Program-made: the position numbers and the translations under genes
The notes under the pieces: model-generated
What the model was told of the DNA's origin: nothing
The model's database searches: none
The model's input: the letters and a program-made list of their open reading frames with translations, nothing else
Source: Epiperipatus broadwayi
Taxonomy: Eukaryota > Onychophora > Udeonychophora > Euonychophora > Peripatidae
Assembly (NCBI GenBank): GCA_028023455.1
Contig: JAQFVV010000322.1
Span: forward strand, 744,001-808,000
Direction of reading: 5' to 3'
Length of the DNA stretch: 64,000 bases
Part shown: positions 39,401 to 54,400 of the stretch, in pieces
Layout of the letters: every line of letters begins with the position of its first letter
How positions within the stretch are numbered: the stretch's first letter is position 1

Positions 39401-42400
39401 AACCAAAATCTTTGTTTAAAGTTGGCCTAAGAAACTATCATAATTAGAAGTACTAAATCAACTTTAAATAAAGATTTGGATTTAAAAACATTAATTTTAT
39501 AAAAATATTCTTTATGAATTAAATAAGTATATATAGATTGACAATTAAAATAAGATGTAATTTTAAAGAATGCTCACAGAGGAAGTTAATATAGAAATAT
39601 AAGATAATTTAATTTTTTTTTAAAGATAAAGTTGTTAAAAGTTAAAGAGAGATGAAGTTATTTAAAAAGAATTACACATTTTGAAAAAATAGAATTATAT
39701 AATTATGTTATAATTAATTAATGCATGCTTAAAATTATAGTGAAATAATTAAAGTGATAGAAATAAATTATTATTAAAAAGTTTAAAAGTCATAAAATAT
39801 CAAATAAAAAATTTATATATTAAAAATATAAAACAGTTTATGCAAAAGAAATCAATCAAAAATAAGAATAAGATAAAAGATTAATAATTATAAAATTATT
39901 TAAAATGTATAAGAATATATAGTTATTGGGTTTATTGAAAAATTTGTATTTTTTAAAATCCATAATCTAGGATTGTGCATATATTCTTTTTTATAATTAT
40001 ATATAAGTATGCACGTTTTAATAAATATTAATTATATGATTATATATATTTGAATATTGTAGCACTGATGACTGCTGGGCAGTTGAAACTGTAAGTAGGA
40101 AGGAATAAATTTTATTTTATAGATTGCGTTGTAAAGTGTTCAATGAAGATGTAAATTGTATTATATATAATTGATTTTTTAGTGTTTTTATTTTTTTATT
40201 TGCGTAGGCATGTTAACAATAACATGATTATAATTGATATATTCAATTATAAAATGTTTAGAAAGAATGATACCCTGAACAGAACAAAATTTGACATGTC
40301 TGACTAACATTACTGGAGCTCTGTACAAAAGTATTTTTTTTTTAAAGTGGAATATTCAGTTTTTTAATATGGAATTAAGAGTGTTTTTGACATCATAGCA
40401 GATCTTTTTAAAAGTTATCAAACTGACACTTTTTTTATTGTTACAGTTGAAATTGCTAATTGTTGATTATCTAAATTTTTGCAAATTCTCTAATTAAAGA
40501 TATTAATAAATTTATTGAGTATGATGTTGTATTAGAAATGTGTTATAATAGGAAATTCCATGAATAGTTATGATTCCTGTTATTATTTAAGTATTTTATT
40601 ATCATACCTGTGCGATCACAGAATGCATTTAATTATACATTTGAGCAGAACATCGCTCCTCTATCATATATTTATAGATAATATGCTGTTATTTTACAAT
40701 ACCCAATCATTTCTGGAATAGTACTTAGTGAAAATTTTATAACTGATATTTTTACTTTTTCTAAGAATAACATTGCATTCATTTTAATGCAACCTAATAT
40801 TACATATTTTCAATATCTCCCAACATTATTTACATAGAATGTGCTGCTAGAATTGATCCAATAGGATTTTATCATGTAACATCTGTAAGTATCTCTTTAA
40901 ATGCTTAAGATTGCTACAGAATTATGAAGACAATAAATATTGTGTAGTTAACCATCACAAAATAACCATTAGAGAGTTTTATCTTTATACAATATAATAT
41001 CACCTAAGCTTCTGAGTACTATAAGTGATTTTATCTTAAACCACTAAACATCTCATGATCACCATTCCTTATGCTTACACAACCTGTTTACACAGAGGCA
41101 AAACTCCATATAGTAGCACCATTAGAGAGTTTTATCTTTATACAATATAATATCACCTAAGCTTCTGAGTACTATAACGTGATTTTATTTTAAACCACTA
41201 AATATCTCATGATCACCATTCTTTATGCTTACACAAGCTGTTTTCACAGAGGCAAAACTCCATACAGTAGCACCACTCAGTACAAGTTAGAATCATGAAT
41301 GGATGCAGGAAGGTTTATGCAGAAAATCCCTATCTAGTGCCTACACATCCAATATCCCCAGACTAGTTTCTAGCTTGTGGCTTTCATCAGTGAGGAGTCT
41401 TGGATCTGAGAGCGCTGCACCTAGATCTTAGGATCTAAAGCAACACTCCAGCAGCCACCTTCCTGCTTTCACTGAGTGGTACTACTGTATGGAGAGTTTT
41501 GTCTCTGTGATTTTGCCTCTGTGGCTTTGTCTTATTGTAAATCTTGAGAATAAATATATTATTTATATATGTTTTATGATATCTAGTAAACTTATCTCAT
41601 TTCAGTCATTACTTTTGGATGAAGCAATTTTTATATCAAGAAATGTATATATTTTTGCTTATATAGACAGCATTGTAACATTAAATTTAAGATACAGAGG
41701 CTAAAAATTGTGAACTGATATATGTATATAACATTTTATCATCAGTAGTCACTCACAAATGAATAATTATATTCTAACTTTAGAAACTAAACAAAAAAAA
41801 AAAAAAGAAATATAAAAAGACAAATAAAGTTATAAATGAGCTTCATAATGATTATACAAAAGTCATTACATTCTCAGCATCATAGTTGTACTTTTCGTCT
41901 ATTTACTTAATGTCTTATAATTGAAAGACTTATATAGATATCTAGTGTATTTTATCTTCAGCCATAATTTCCCAGTGAAAGCATTCAATATTGCACTTTT
42001 CTTAAAGTGGTTTTGAGATAATTTATATAACATAAATGAGATCTGCATCTATCATGAAAACCATGTTGAAGTTTTCCATAAAATACTTTTTGGTTTTTAT
42101 ATATCTTTTCAAGAGTTGATTCAATATCATTATCCAGTAAAATTAAAGAACATATCTTATGATTTTACCACCATATTTACAGAATCCTATGGAGCATCTA
42201 TAAATTAATTTTTTTCCAATGCTTTTATATTATATTATATTGACAAGGGATTTATTTTCTCATTAGTAAATTGTAAAAATAATAGCTTGTGTACAATTAC
42301 TTTAATTGCAATAGTTATATCACTATAATAAAATATTCTATTTTTTAACTGTTTAATAATTGTTAAATTTAGTATGAGTACTAAATGTGACTAAAGAAGG

Positions 42401-45400
42401 AACATCAAATTTCATGACAGTATGGTTGGAATAAGACTTTTTTTGGTGAACTTATAAGTCATGTAAAGTCTGTTTTTTGTTTTTCATATTCTGATTCCCA
42501 TCTATAATTTAATCTATATGATACCATTGTTTTGAGCAATGGATACATTCAAGTTTGTTTATAGATAATAATGTTTATGATAATCCATATATTACAAAAA
42601 AGTTTAATAACAACAAATCATTTAGTTTTAAGGCACCAATAGTGTGTTAAAGCGCTTGTATATACTACTATTATTTCATCTAACTTTGAATCCAGTTTTA
42701 CTGTTCTTATCAACATATTGATTAGTTTCCGTGAAAAACAAGGGAGAAAAGCTTTCTTTGACTGAACTCTCTGAATGGCATAAGTATTGATAAAATGGGC
42801 ACAGTTACCATTATATAAAGAACATTTTTATCATTAGTCTTTCTTTAATATATCTTAAAATTTCAGAATATCTGTTCACTTCAATTTCCTTTCTTATGAA
42901 GATGAGCTTCACTAATAATAGCAAAATAAATCTTAAATCTTGGTCGCTCTTTGACTACAATTGATATTCTACATTTATGACTTAAAGAGTTATCATCAAA
43001 CAATATTCTCACATTCTATACATGAGATATTCTTGCTTAGGAACTGCTTATTGATTATTTCCAGTTAAACCTCATATCAGGTAGTTCCATTATCTGTCTC
43101 AGGAGTCTGAGTTCAGCAGCCAATTATATATATATCTAAAGTTTGGATATTTCACGTTTAGCCTCTTAGGTATATATATATGCTATAAGTATAAAATAAT
43201 AGAATTAAAAGTGAATTATGATGTGCATTTATGTACAATTAATTCTGAAATGGAAAATTAACTTTAAGAATTATTTAAAATTTTTTAAAGTATTCAAAAT
43301 TTAATATTGTTGACATTATAAACAACTGCATAAAATAGATTTCAAAAGAAAAATATGAATCAAAGTTGAAAGAGTTGATGATTTGTTTGTATGTTATAAG
43401 AAAATAATAATATTTGTCAGATATTTCAATGGGATGTTTATGAATCATATTACAAATTATTTGGAATGAATACTAATGATTCTTAAAAATAATTGCTTTG
43501 AATATATTTATAACAACATTAGTAAGATGGTAACTGAACAATTGTTCAAAAGTTGACAACATATAAGAACAATTATGTAGTGTTTTTTTTAATTATTCAT
43601 TTTTGTACCTTTTTTAATTTTGATAGTTTTAGTTTCATGATAAGTGAAATCTTTTTTTTTTTTTGGGACTTGAAGGCAATTGTTTTCCTTATTTTATAAT
43701 GAAATCCTGATTTTAAATTTATGATTTTGGCAAGAATCCATCGAAAACTAGCTTAGTGCTATTAAATATAAATTTGTTTTTCCATATATCTTTTTATATT
43801 AATAAGTTTTTGAGTATTACATAGCTACATGAAAAGAGCCTAAAGTTTGATATTTAAATTTAAACTTAGAAAATTTATGTACATAATATAATTTTATTAC
43901 TTTTAAATTTAAACTAAAATGCAATTTAATATATATTTATGAAAATTTTAATTTATTAGCCATTTTGTATTTTATTATTCATCCATTTTGTCAGAAATTT
44001 TTGTTGGGATTACAGATGTAATAAATTATTTGTTAATATTTAATATATATCTTTTATAATTTAAGGGAATTGATTTATGGGCTAATTTCTCTCTTGAAGA
44101 AATCTTCAGGACAATTTTAATATTTATTCTTACAGGTATGTTAAAAAATATTAGTTACTTAATATTAGTCTGGTGACAATTGTTATTGAAGTGGTACTTC
44201 TTGTTTAGTTTTATTTCTTTTATTTTTATTGTATATATTAAAATGATTATATGTCTTTATTTACTTATATCATTTTATATTTAAAAAGTATATGTATAAT
44301 AAATAAGTCTCTAATGATAATAATTTTTTTTTTAATATTACTACTAAAATCTTATTTAAAAAAAAAACAACTTAAAAATTGTAAGTATATAATATTATTT
44401 TATTTAACTTCACCTTTTTAGATCTTTAAAATGTTTCATCTAATTAATGTTCAATAAATTTAGAATAAGAAAAAAATAAATCTTAAAAAAAAATTGGAAT
44501 ATAAATCTTGTTAACTGTCTGTACAATTGTCTTAAAATTTAATATTAATTGTTTTGTTGGTTTATATTGAAAATTAAAAATAAATTTCAATTATTTAACT
44601 TTACAATATACCAAATTATTTTTCTGAGAAGTTATTTTGCATATGTGAATAGAAAAATAGAAACAAATTTCATCTAAATTGCTCAACTCACTAAATTTAT
44701 TTCTTGTGAAAGCATGTATTTTATGTGCTGTTCAAATAAAAATAAAATTATAAATGGAAATTAGTGTAATTTTCAGATACAAAATGCATGTGAATAAAAA
44801 TAAAAATAAATTATGAAATAAAAAATCTACATCACAATATGATGTAAAAAAAAGAAAAACAAATCATTTATTCATAGAAAATAAATATATTATTTATTAT
44901 CAGCTTTGCTTAAGTTGATTGAATTATGGAACTTATTTATGAACTCATTTTATTTTTTATTTGATCTCTCAAAGATTGAAAGTCTGTTTAAATTTTTTTA
45001 GAAACCATGATATTATAGTTTTTAAAAATATATTTATTCATTTTAAATATTCACGTTAATTATAAATCATTTTTGTTAAGAAGATTGTGGTCTGCTTCAT
45101 TCCTTTTAATATGTATAACTTTTATTAAAAGAAAATCCATTTATTAAATTTATTATCTTTTTTTTTTTGTAAGATAAAAGGAATATATATATATTCTAAC
45201 CTAATAAAATGAATTCTCATCGTCATGGTGATCATATATAGCCACCATCGGTCGTCGGTCATTTCTAACCTACTAAATTATATAAACTTATTAACTCTAA
45301 CTATATAGTCACTCATATAGTAACTAGTATTAACGAATCTAGATGTAGTTTAAGCTCAATCCATCAATCGCCTCTCTAATTAGGCATCTCATTTTCTAAC

Positions 45401-48400
45401 CCCAATAAAGTATATTCTCGGTGATCTGCAAACTCACCAATGTGCATACTCAGCCTAGCTCAGTGGTCGGTTAGTTATAAGAAGATTCAGCTGCAGAAAT
45501 ATGCAGTTAAGACAAAGAAAGAAATTAAATCATAAAACAAATTATTATTAGTAAAATAAATATCTTGGGAAGATAAAAAAAAAAAAACTGTCATCAATCC
45601 CTCATTAAAAAATTTAGAATAAAATAACATCCTCTCTTTATCAAAAACACATTCTCTGAGCTATAAGTATTTGCACTTTTCACCAATGATGATAACTTTT
45701 CATGTTCTTGTTAATGTTACCAAAGTAAAAAAATATATTCACATTATGTAAATCATTTGCCAATATGATCGGAAAATACTTTTCAGATAGCACACTTATA
45801 AGTTAAACTCTTTTAAGCCACACCACAATTGTAATATCAATAATAATTGATCACTTTAAAGAATACTTATAATGACAATAATAATCTCAGGGTTTCTTCT
45901 ATTTAATTTAGGAAAATGCTCGATAGTACTGTGCTGTCACATATGACTGGCATTCTGGTCGGCTATAGGAAACATTTACTTTACTTCAAAGTCAAAGTGT
46001 CTTCATATCTCATATCAACTACTATATCATTTAAAGAGGTGATAATTATACTCAATAAGGACATACAATTTTGAATAATACATCCCCTTTATCCAGAATC
46101 TCAGCCAGAATAATAAAAAGACAAGGGTGCTTTTTGTGTCCTTCCATCATCCATGACAACACAATAAATTAACTAAGACTCATTACTTAGACAATTTAAC
46201 TAAAATGTGAATGTAATAATGTGCAATCAGAGTTAATGACTTGGGATTAAATTCATTTTTACACTTATAAAATGTTCAGTCTGAAGTTTGCAATTCCACA
46301 AATAATTCTCATTAAAATAAAATGAAATGAAATCTTCCGATCTGCTTAAATTTTTCTATCTGGTATATTAAGTTTTTGAGAGTTTGAAATGATTTCGGAC
46401 TCAAGAAAGGTTTTGCAAATATTGTGCAAACTCACTTATATTTAGCATACAAAAAAAAAAAAGAATCTACAACAAATATTGACAAGACTATAATTTATTA
46501 CTATCACAAAAAAAATATATATATACAAATTTATTAAATAATCTCACACTGATACAAAACATAAACCAACATTAATTTGTCTATTGTTTAGGTATAGATT
46601 AAAATTACAACTTCACCTGTTTGCAATCATGCGAATTGACTAACTACAAAGTACATCTCATTTCCCAATACATTACTTTATAAGTTTGGTAAATTTTCTA
46701 TAAGCTTTTACTTAAAGTTATTGACTAACTATTTTTGTTTTTTAAAAGATTACAATCCTATGAAATACGCAAAATACTAAATTTATTTCTAATACATTTA
46801 ATTAAGTTATGGTTTTTAATTGGACAACCTATTCTAATTATGGGCCAGTTATCAGAAGTTGCACTTACCATCTTACATTTAACTTAATGCCAACTTAAGT
46901 TACAATACATATTTTATTCATAAGTGTAATTTAAACTATGAATATTACTTAATTATTAACTAACATTAAACATTGCGTTTGAATATTCCTCCAGCAAATA
47001 AGCATTTGAAATTACGCAATTTTAACTTACTTTCTCCATTGATTTGCCTGTCAACTACTAGCAAGATTCAGCAGCACAATACAGATATTGATCTCAGTTA
47101 CTAATGCACTATTGATAGTGCACCTTGAGGAACTAACACCTCCAACATAACTTTTATCCTTGCCCTAACTTTTAAAACAAAGCACAATAATCAACACCTT
47201 CCATGGTGGAACTATCTTTATATTCACATGAGGAATGCAGAATAACAATGAATGTCTGCAGAGTAAACTACTACACTAAAGTATTTTGGTGGTTTCTTGC
47301 CTCTTACTCAGGCATAAAACGAAAACACACCAAGTATAATCCTCTCCTGGGATTTAAACAAATTAAGCATCCTAAATGTTATTTAAACTCTTGATCGTTC
47401 CATTCATGAGAATCGATCACATGGACTATGAAACATACCCTAACATTATATTTAAACTATTCTTCTCATGGAAAATAAAGCTTTTGGGGAGATCATTTTC
47501 ATCCCACAAAATAAATACATTATAAGTATTACCTATGCTGATATTAAGCATATACCAATGCTATATTTAGGCAAGATAAGAAAACACACTAATCGTAATA
47601 AACCTATGTTACAATGTATACTTTGATCAATATCTGAAACCAATGGACATGACAGGAGAAAAGAATAATAATTTTAATTTTAATGAAGGAATATTCAAAA
47701 AGTAATTGGTAGCATGCTATCTTAAACCAAATAAAGTGGATGTGTTATTAAAGAATAACTGGGACTAAATTTCTTAATTAATATAGTATAAATTCAGTTC
47801 AAACTTTAAACAAGAAATATCTTGTTATAGCATTTTTTTTTTTTTCAGTTACTTCTGATAATTTTCAATATTTATTTTACCCCTTAAATATCTAAAATAT
47901 TTTTCTTTTATGTACCTAACATACAAAGTTTATATCTACAATTGCATGTAATAATATAAAACATATTTTATAGATTTTTCTTCGTATTAAATATAAACTT
48001 AACCCATAATAATTATAGTAAGACATACCTTTGTCATTACAAGATCATTAAAATGTTACTTGACCGATACAGACTTGAACCTATGTTGATATAAAAAAAA
48101 TAACATATAATTTTACCAATTAGTTTTTCAAAAAAAAAAATCATTAATTAACAAATGCCTATTATCTCATTAGCAAAATATTTTTTCTGTGAGTGGTTTG
48201 TCCAGGTGAAGAGTTTCATCCAGTCTCATTTTATGAAGCATTTTAAAGTAATAAACACATTTTTTTTCTTTAATGAAAAGTTTTCTTTTATTTAGTGTTT
48301 CTAATAAATCAGGTAAAGAAAAATATAGCAGAACCGAAGATTAATTCTCACTTGAATTAAACTACTAAAATTTTGGGATCCAAGAAAAAAAATAAAACAA

Positions 48401-51400
48401 ATATTCTAACATAGACGAATATTTTACCATAGACGATAAACATACACAATTTTTTTATTTTTTATTGACTACACGTATAATTATTAGCTAGCTTACTTAT
48501 GGACGAAAATGCGCACTTTTCCGAGAGATTATTATGATGACTGCAAATCGATTTACATCGTATATGACGTTTTAATAATTCCAACTGGTGTATAATACAA
48601 TATATCATTTAATTTTATTATTAAGTCACTAAGAGATTTGGTTTTCGTTCATACTCTAAGAATTTTAATTTCTAATAGTAACTTCCCCGTAAGAACGCAC
48701 GTATATAATTTTTTTCTTATATTTACTTCAAGAAAGTTTTTTTTTTTTATTTACAAAAAATATGCAGGTGTATAGTTTAGTATTATGATGATTATTAATT
48801 ATTATTATTATTATTATTTTTAGACAATTCTTGGTGAATAAAAACATATTTTAATTATATAATGGCATTATTTGTAAAGGCAGACGAGATACTTAGAAAT
48901 AGCGCTAAAATATGTGTCGAGTTCATCTTCCTTTGCTTCTTAATATTTCTTTCAATTATTTTTTTTTTTTATACCAAGAAAATATTAATAAGTGATATAA
49001 AGTTACTACATAATTATTTCCCACTTGGAAATAATTTGTTTTCCCTAATTTAGACACAATAAGTTTTTTCCTGATTCTTTTAGTTAATTCTCTCATTTTA
49101 ACTTTGTTGAAAACTTTAACTTTCCCGTGAAGCAATAAATTTGAAATTCAGAAAGTTTTTAAATAGATAGACGGCAAAGAACAAGATATCTTACCAAAAG
49201 GTTCAGCAAAGCATTATATGATTAGAGTTTTCCTTTGATTATACATTTATTTCTGCAAAATTAAAACAAAAGTTGCGTTACTAAATTTCAGCACTGTTCT
49301 CCTTGAAAACTGATGGCAGAAGATTTTTTTAAATGATTTTGATTATCAAATTGGTCATTCTTTTGGAACTTTAGCTACCTCTTCCAGAAAAAAAAAAAAA
49401 TAATCATTTGATTATAACATAAACAAAAGAAAGGAAAAACTTATTACAATCATATAGTTTTCAGTATTATTTAAATGGATTACAAAGTAATTTGACAATG
49501 AAATAATAAATACATTTAATTAACAATAATTATCAGTGATTTATAATTCTTTATAAATTATTTTCTACAAATGGATTTACCAGAAGTTACTATTCTTTAT
49601 GATAAGACATTTATCTTTTCTTTTCTTCTCTACCCATCCAAAATCAACTACTGTTTATGATATTTGTTTTATATTATATTAATTTGCTCTAATTAATAAT
49701 ACCTTAATTAAATTATTCATGTTCTTTTAAAAACATGATATTGCATTACTAAATCTATTAGTTATTCACCCAAACCATGCCTAGGTGAGTGAATAGCACA
49801 CTTTATTAACCAATTATTACTATTGTTATTTTATCTTTTTATTTTTCTTAAAGAATAGCATTGATTTCTTGCAGAAATAATGCCAAATAAAACCAAGTGC
49901 CAAAAGCACTGAGTTACAATATATATTATTTGAAGTTAATGAATGGAGTTGTTCAGTTACAGAGATATTCCATGATAAAGAGTAATCTTCATGAGAAAAA
50001 AAAGCTAAATTTAAAATTGAATGAGTAAAACTGATATTAAGTGTAAAATGAATATAAAATAGTATTGATGAATGAATATGCAAGATTAAATAACAAAATA
50101 AAATAGAAAAAAGGCCAAAATTTAATTGTGTATTAATATTAAAAAAAAAATTTGTTTGTTTGTCATTCAATTTTAATCATGGACATATGTTTCAGTGCTA
50201 TAAACTTTGCATATGCTGTTACCTATAAAGAGTCTCATTTAAAACTATTATGTGATAAAAAAGTAATAGAATGAAATATGAATGAAAGAAATTATTTTTT
50301 AATATTTTCAGTAATATTATTAACACTTGAACTTAATTTATCATCATTACTACATTAATGAGTACAAATTAGATTTGAGATTTGTTAAATTTCATTAAAT
50401 CATATCACAGTAGTTAGCACTTATAATTAAACATTTATAATTTTATTCCAAAATAGTGAATTATATTTCTAATAGCATATATAAAACAATGGATGCTATA
50501 TAATTAACAATTTTATTAATTAAAAAATCTAATATAGTGATTTTTTTTTAAAAAAAGCTATCTTTTTTTTTGTACTGTTTAATTAAATTATTATTAAAAA
50601 TATTTTTTTGCTAATGTTTTAAAGAAATTTTATTTCTATTCTTTGTTTTTTTTTTTAAATTTAAACAGTAGGATAAAGAAGTAAAATTATTCAGTCTGAT
50701 GTTAAAATTAAGTAAATTGAATTTATCACTAATACAGTGTATTTTTAAATTTTTTTTTCATAACTCTAAATAGAATTATTCAGTTTTCAATGTTTTGATA
50801 TATTTATAATGTTTCATGTAATTTCTGTATATTTAATACTATTTTAAAGATAGCCAGTGAAGTAGATTATTCTTAAATCATACATATTGCAGATTAATTG
50901 ATCTTACATTACATAGTGATCACTGTGAGTATTTAACTTGTGATCTAATTGGCTGGAATCTTTAAAGTTACATGGTGTAGTTGTTTATCTTAAATACTGT
51001 AAATTAAAAAAAAATTATGAAGACAATATTATTACAATATAATAACAAAACAAAATTAAAGTATGTTATTTATAATTTTTTTTTCACAAGCACTAGTAAT
51101 GGATATTATTTACATTATGTAGTAATTTAATAAAGTTTAGAAATTCAGCAGAGATTCTTTAAACAAAGTGAGGTTTTAAAAAGAAAAATAGAATTTGGAA
51201 TAAACTGCCAAAATAGTATGTGCATCTAATTTAAAGATGACATTATTATAGTAATAGTCATTAAGCAAGCAATAATTTATGTGAGGCATTCACTACTCAA
51301 ATCTTTTAATTCAATTTTTGTGTGAAAATCTCTCAAATAATGAAATATCTATGAAGTAACATTAAAATGTACATTAAATTAATAATAAAATTTACGTTTA

Positions 51401-54400
51401 CTAAAACTATTGTGTAAAACTAATTACATAAAGTGGAAATAAATTAAAACATTAATTAATAATGAGAAAGAACTAAAAAGTAAAATTTGATTATGTAGGA
51501 ATTCAATTGTCAATAACTAACAATTGAATACTAGAAAGATCTAATGTTTTAAAAAGCCTATTTTAATAGCTAATAAAAAAACCTTCCACTCTATTAAAGA
51601 TAAAACAGATAGATTATTCCATAAAACAAAAGAGAAAAGAAAACAATTTAAGCAGGGGAAAAAAAGAAAGCAATGTCTTTTTTCTCCCTCCCTTGTATGT
51701 TCATGCAACTGGATTGCACACCGATGTGAAGCAGTGGAAGAAATCAGCGGGAATTTGTTTTTAGACCCAGGATCTCAGCTCCTGAAGATTTTCAAGCTGA
51801 CTAGGAATCAAACAGATCACTCCAATTTTATTATAATTTATATGCACCTCAAAGACCCACAGAAGTAAAGACATTTGCCAGAAAGTTTGGTAAATAGTGA
51901 CTTTAATTAAATATTAAGTGGATGATTAAGCAAGGCACTAATACTTCCTGATAAGTGTCAAATGAAGTGCATAAAGTGGAATTGAATTTATATATATTCA
52001 TATTGTAATCTATGTATAGTGTATAACAATATGTATATCTATATTACTAGAATTACATTGTTCTGTATTAAAATTAGTTTAGAAAATTGATCTGCAGTGG
52101 GGTTATTTACTTTACTGAGAAGGGAAATAATTTAGAAATCATATTGTTAGTCTTACTCAAGGGAAGGTTAAGATTAAGACAAAGCAAAATCTGGTGCAGT
52201 TTAAGACTAAATAAAGGAATAGAGTAAGTTAAAAAAGTTTAATTACTATTAACTACTTTATATAATCTAGAAATAGTTTATTGTTATTATTTGCAAAAAA
52301 AAAAAAAGGCATAAAGGTATTGCAATAAATGTGGTTTTCAAGCCAATGAATAACATTAAAAAAATTTCTATTTTGATGAAATCTTATTGGATAGTATGAT
52401 GCAGATTTATTTTTATAATTTACATATAAATAATTTTTATTTTTTTAAAAATTTAGATTCTAAGAGTTTTTAGTACTTTTAAAATATTTGAATTTAAAAA
52501 CACAAAAATCAATAAATCTGGAAGGTCTCTGTAAATTGTGATCTCTAATTCCTTGGAATTTAATCAGTGCTATCCTAAAGAAAATAATTGGGATATTATT
52601 AAAATTTCAGTAAACAATTTTAGATCCCATGCATAACACAATAACAATCAGGATCATTCAGTGATTTATCTTTCTCTGCAGTCTCTTGCTTATATTTGCA
52701 TATGGGAAAATATGAAATATGTATGCATATATACATAAAATAAGTTGAGGAACATAGTATAGAAATCCTTGATGGAGACTTTTTTTTCACAGAACAAATT
52801 TATTCACCTTCCTGCAAATCTATAATGAACTTAATTCACAGAGATAAAAAAAATATTCCAGATAAGCATGTAGATCAGTTTTTATAAAGCTTTCCAAATA
52901 TTCATATATTTATGCTACAATATTTGTTAAAATTATACAATTTTTATTCATTAATTATTAAAATTATATATTTTCTTTAATGTTAAAGTTATCCACTGAT
53001 TGATAAATATTATATAAAATTTCTTTTAAAAACTTACATTTATTTTATAAGAACCGTGTGATTTTTACAAATTCTGCTTACATTTCAACTTCATTTTATG
53101 ATTATTATCAAGGAGTCGTAAGCTTAATCATATTATTAATATGGCATAAGAAAAAGGAAATGTTAGTATGTATATTAATTTTATGGTAGTGATGTATCAT
53201 TGGTTAGAATATGTATTTGATATTATATTTTGCAAATTTCATTTGTTTTTTTAATCATTTTATATTTTATTTTTTAGATAATAAAGGATATATAATTTTT
53301 GATAACGACTATAAAAAATGATTGAAACTTAAGAATAAAATTTCTAAAAATATATGATTCATATAAAAGAAATATATATTTTAAAAAGAACTGAAGAAAA
53401 AAGTCTTTCATATAATATTTTTTGATTACTTATTTATTTTTGCATATTACAAAATCAACTATCAGTATTTATTTTTCATCATCTTAAGAATTTAAACAAT
53501 GTATTCAGTTCTATTTTATCTTTTATATATTGTATTTACTTTACTTCAAGAGATCAACCAAATTTATTGTGTTTAGTAAGTATTTATTGTATTAATATAT
53601 TTTTTTCATAATAATTTTTATTTTACTCTTAGAATGAATTTCTTTGAAATAAATTATTTATTTTTACTTTATGTGAGTATTTAAAAAACAACAACAAATG
53701 ATTTAAAAGTTATTTAATACAATTTGACATGATTGTTAAACTTCTACAATTTTATACTGAAATTACTGCCATCTTGTAGGATGCAAGTTTAATACAAGAG
53801 CAGTTTTCTATTCTAGTGCAGTCTGTAGTAAGCTTAAGTAGAGAGCAATTTTTATTTTAAAAACTTATATTGTGTGAGGTATATATTTTTCTCTACATTT
53901 TAGAAATAATTATTAATATGTAAACAATTATTATAATTTTTAATTTTGATCACTGCATATTTTATTTCCTTTTATTTTAAATAGGAAAGTCAGAATCAGT
54001 GTTAGAACAGATTGCTTTAAGTCATGATGCTTCTGCAAAATTACAGGTGAGAAATAATAAAATGCACTTGCATCTTTAAGTTTCTAATGTTTATATTTGT
54101 TTTTGCATTACATATTTATTTTTATGAAGGAATCATTATTAAAGAAACAATAACTATGTTTATTTAAATTTTATTTGTAAAAGAAATGTTGCAAATACTT
54201 ATTATGTGTTCATATTGTTTCAAACAACTTCCTTTTATTATAAATAGTGAAATTTTCTATTAAAAAAAATCTCAATTGTAAAATTTAAATTTACTATGTC
54301 CCAGTAAGTCATCACTGTGAAGAGGATAACAATAAGAAATTAAGATGTATTCTTGTTTTTTGAATTTATCATTAGCATGCCACATCATTAATTCATGGAT

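Noticed and set aside
49826-50170. 114-codon minus-strand frame
   Set aside because: Low-complexity Phe/Leu/Ile/Ser composition expected from AT-rich DNA; no motif, no splice context.
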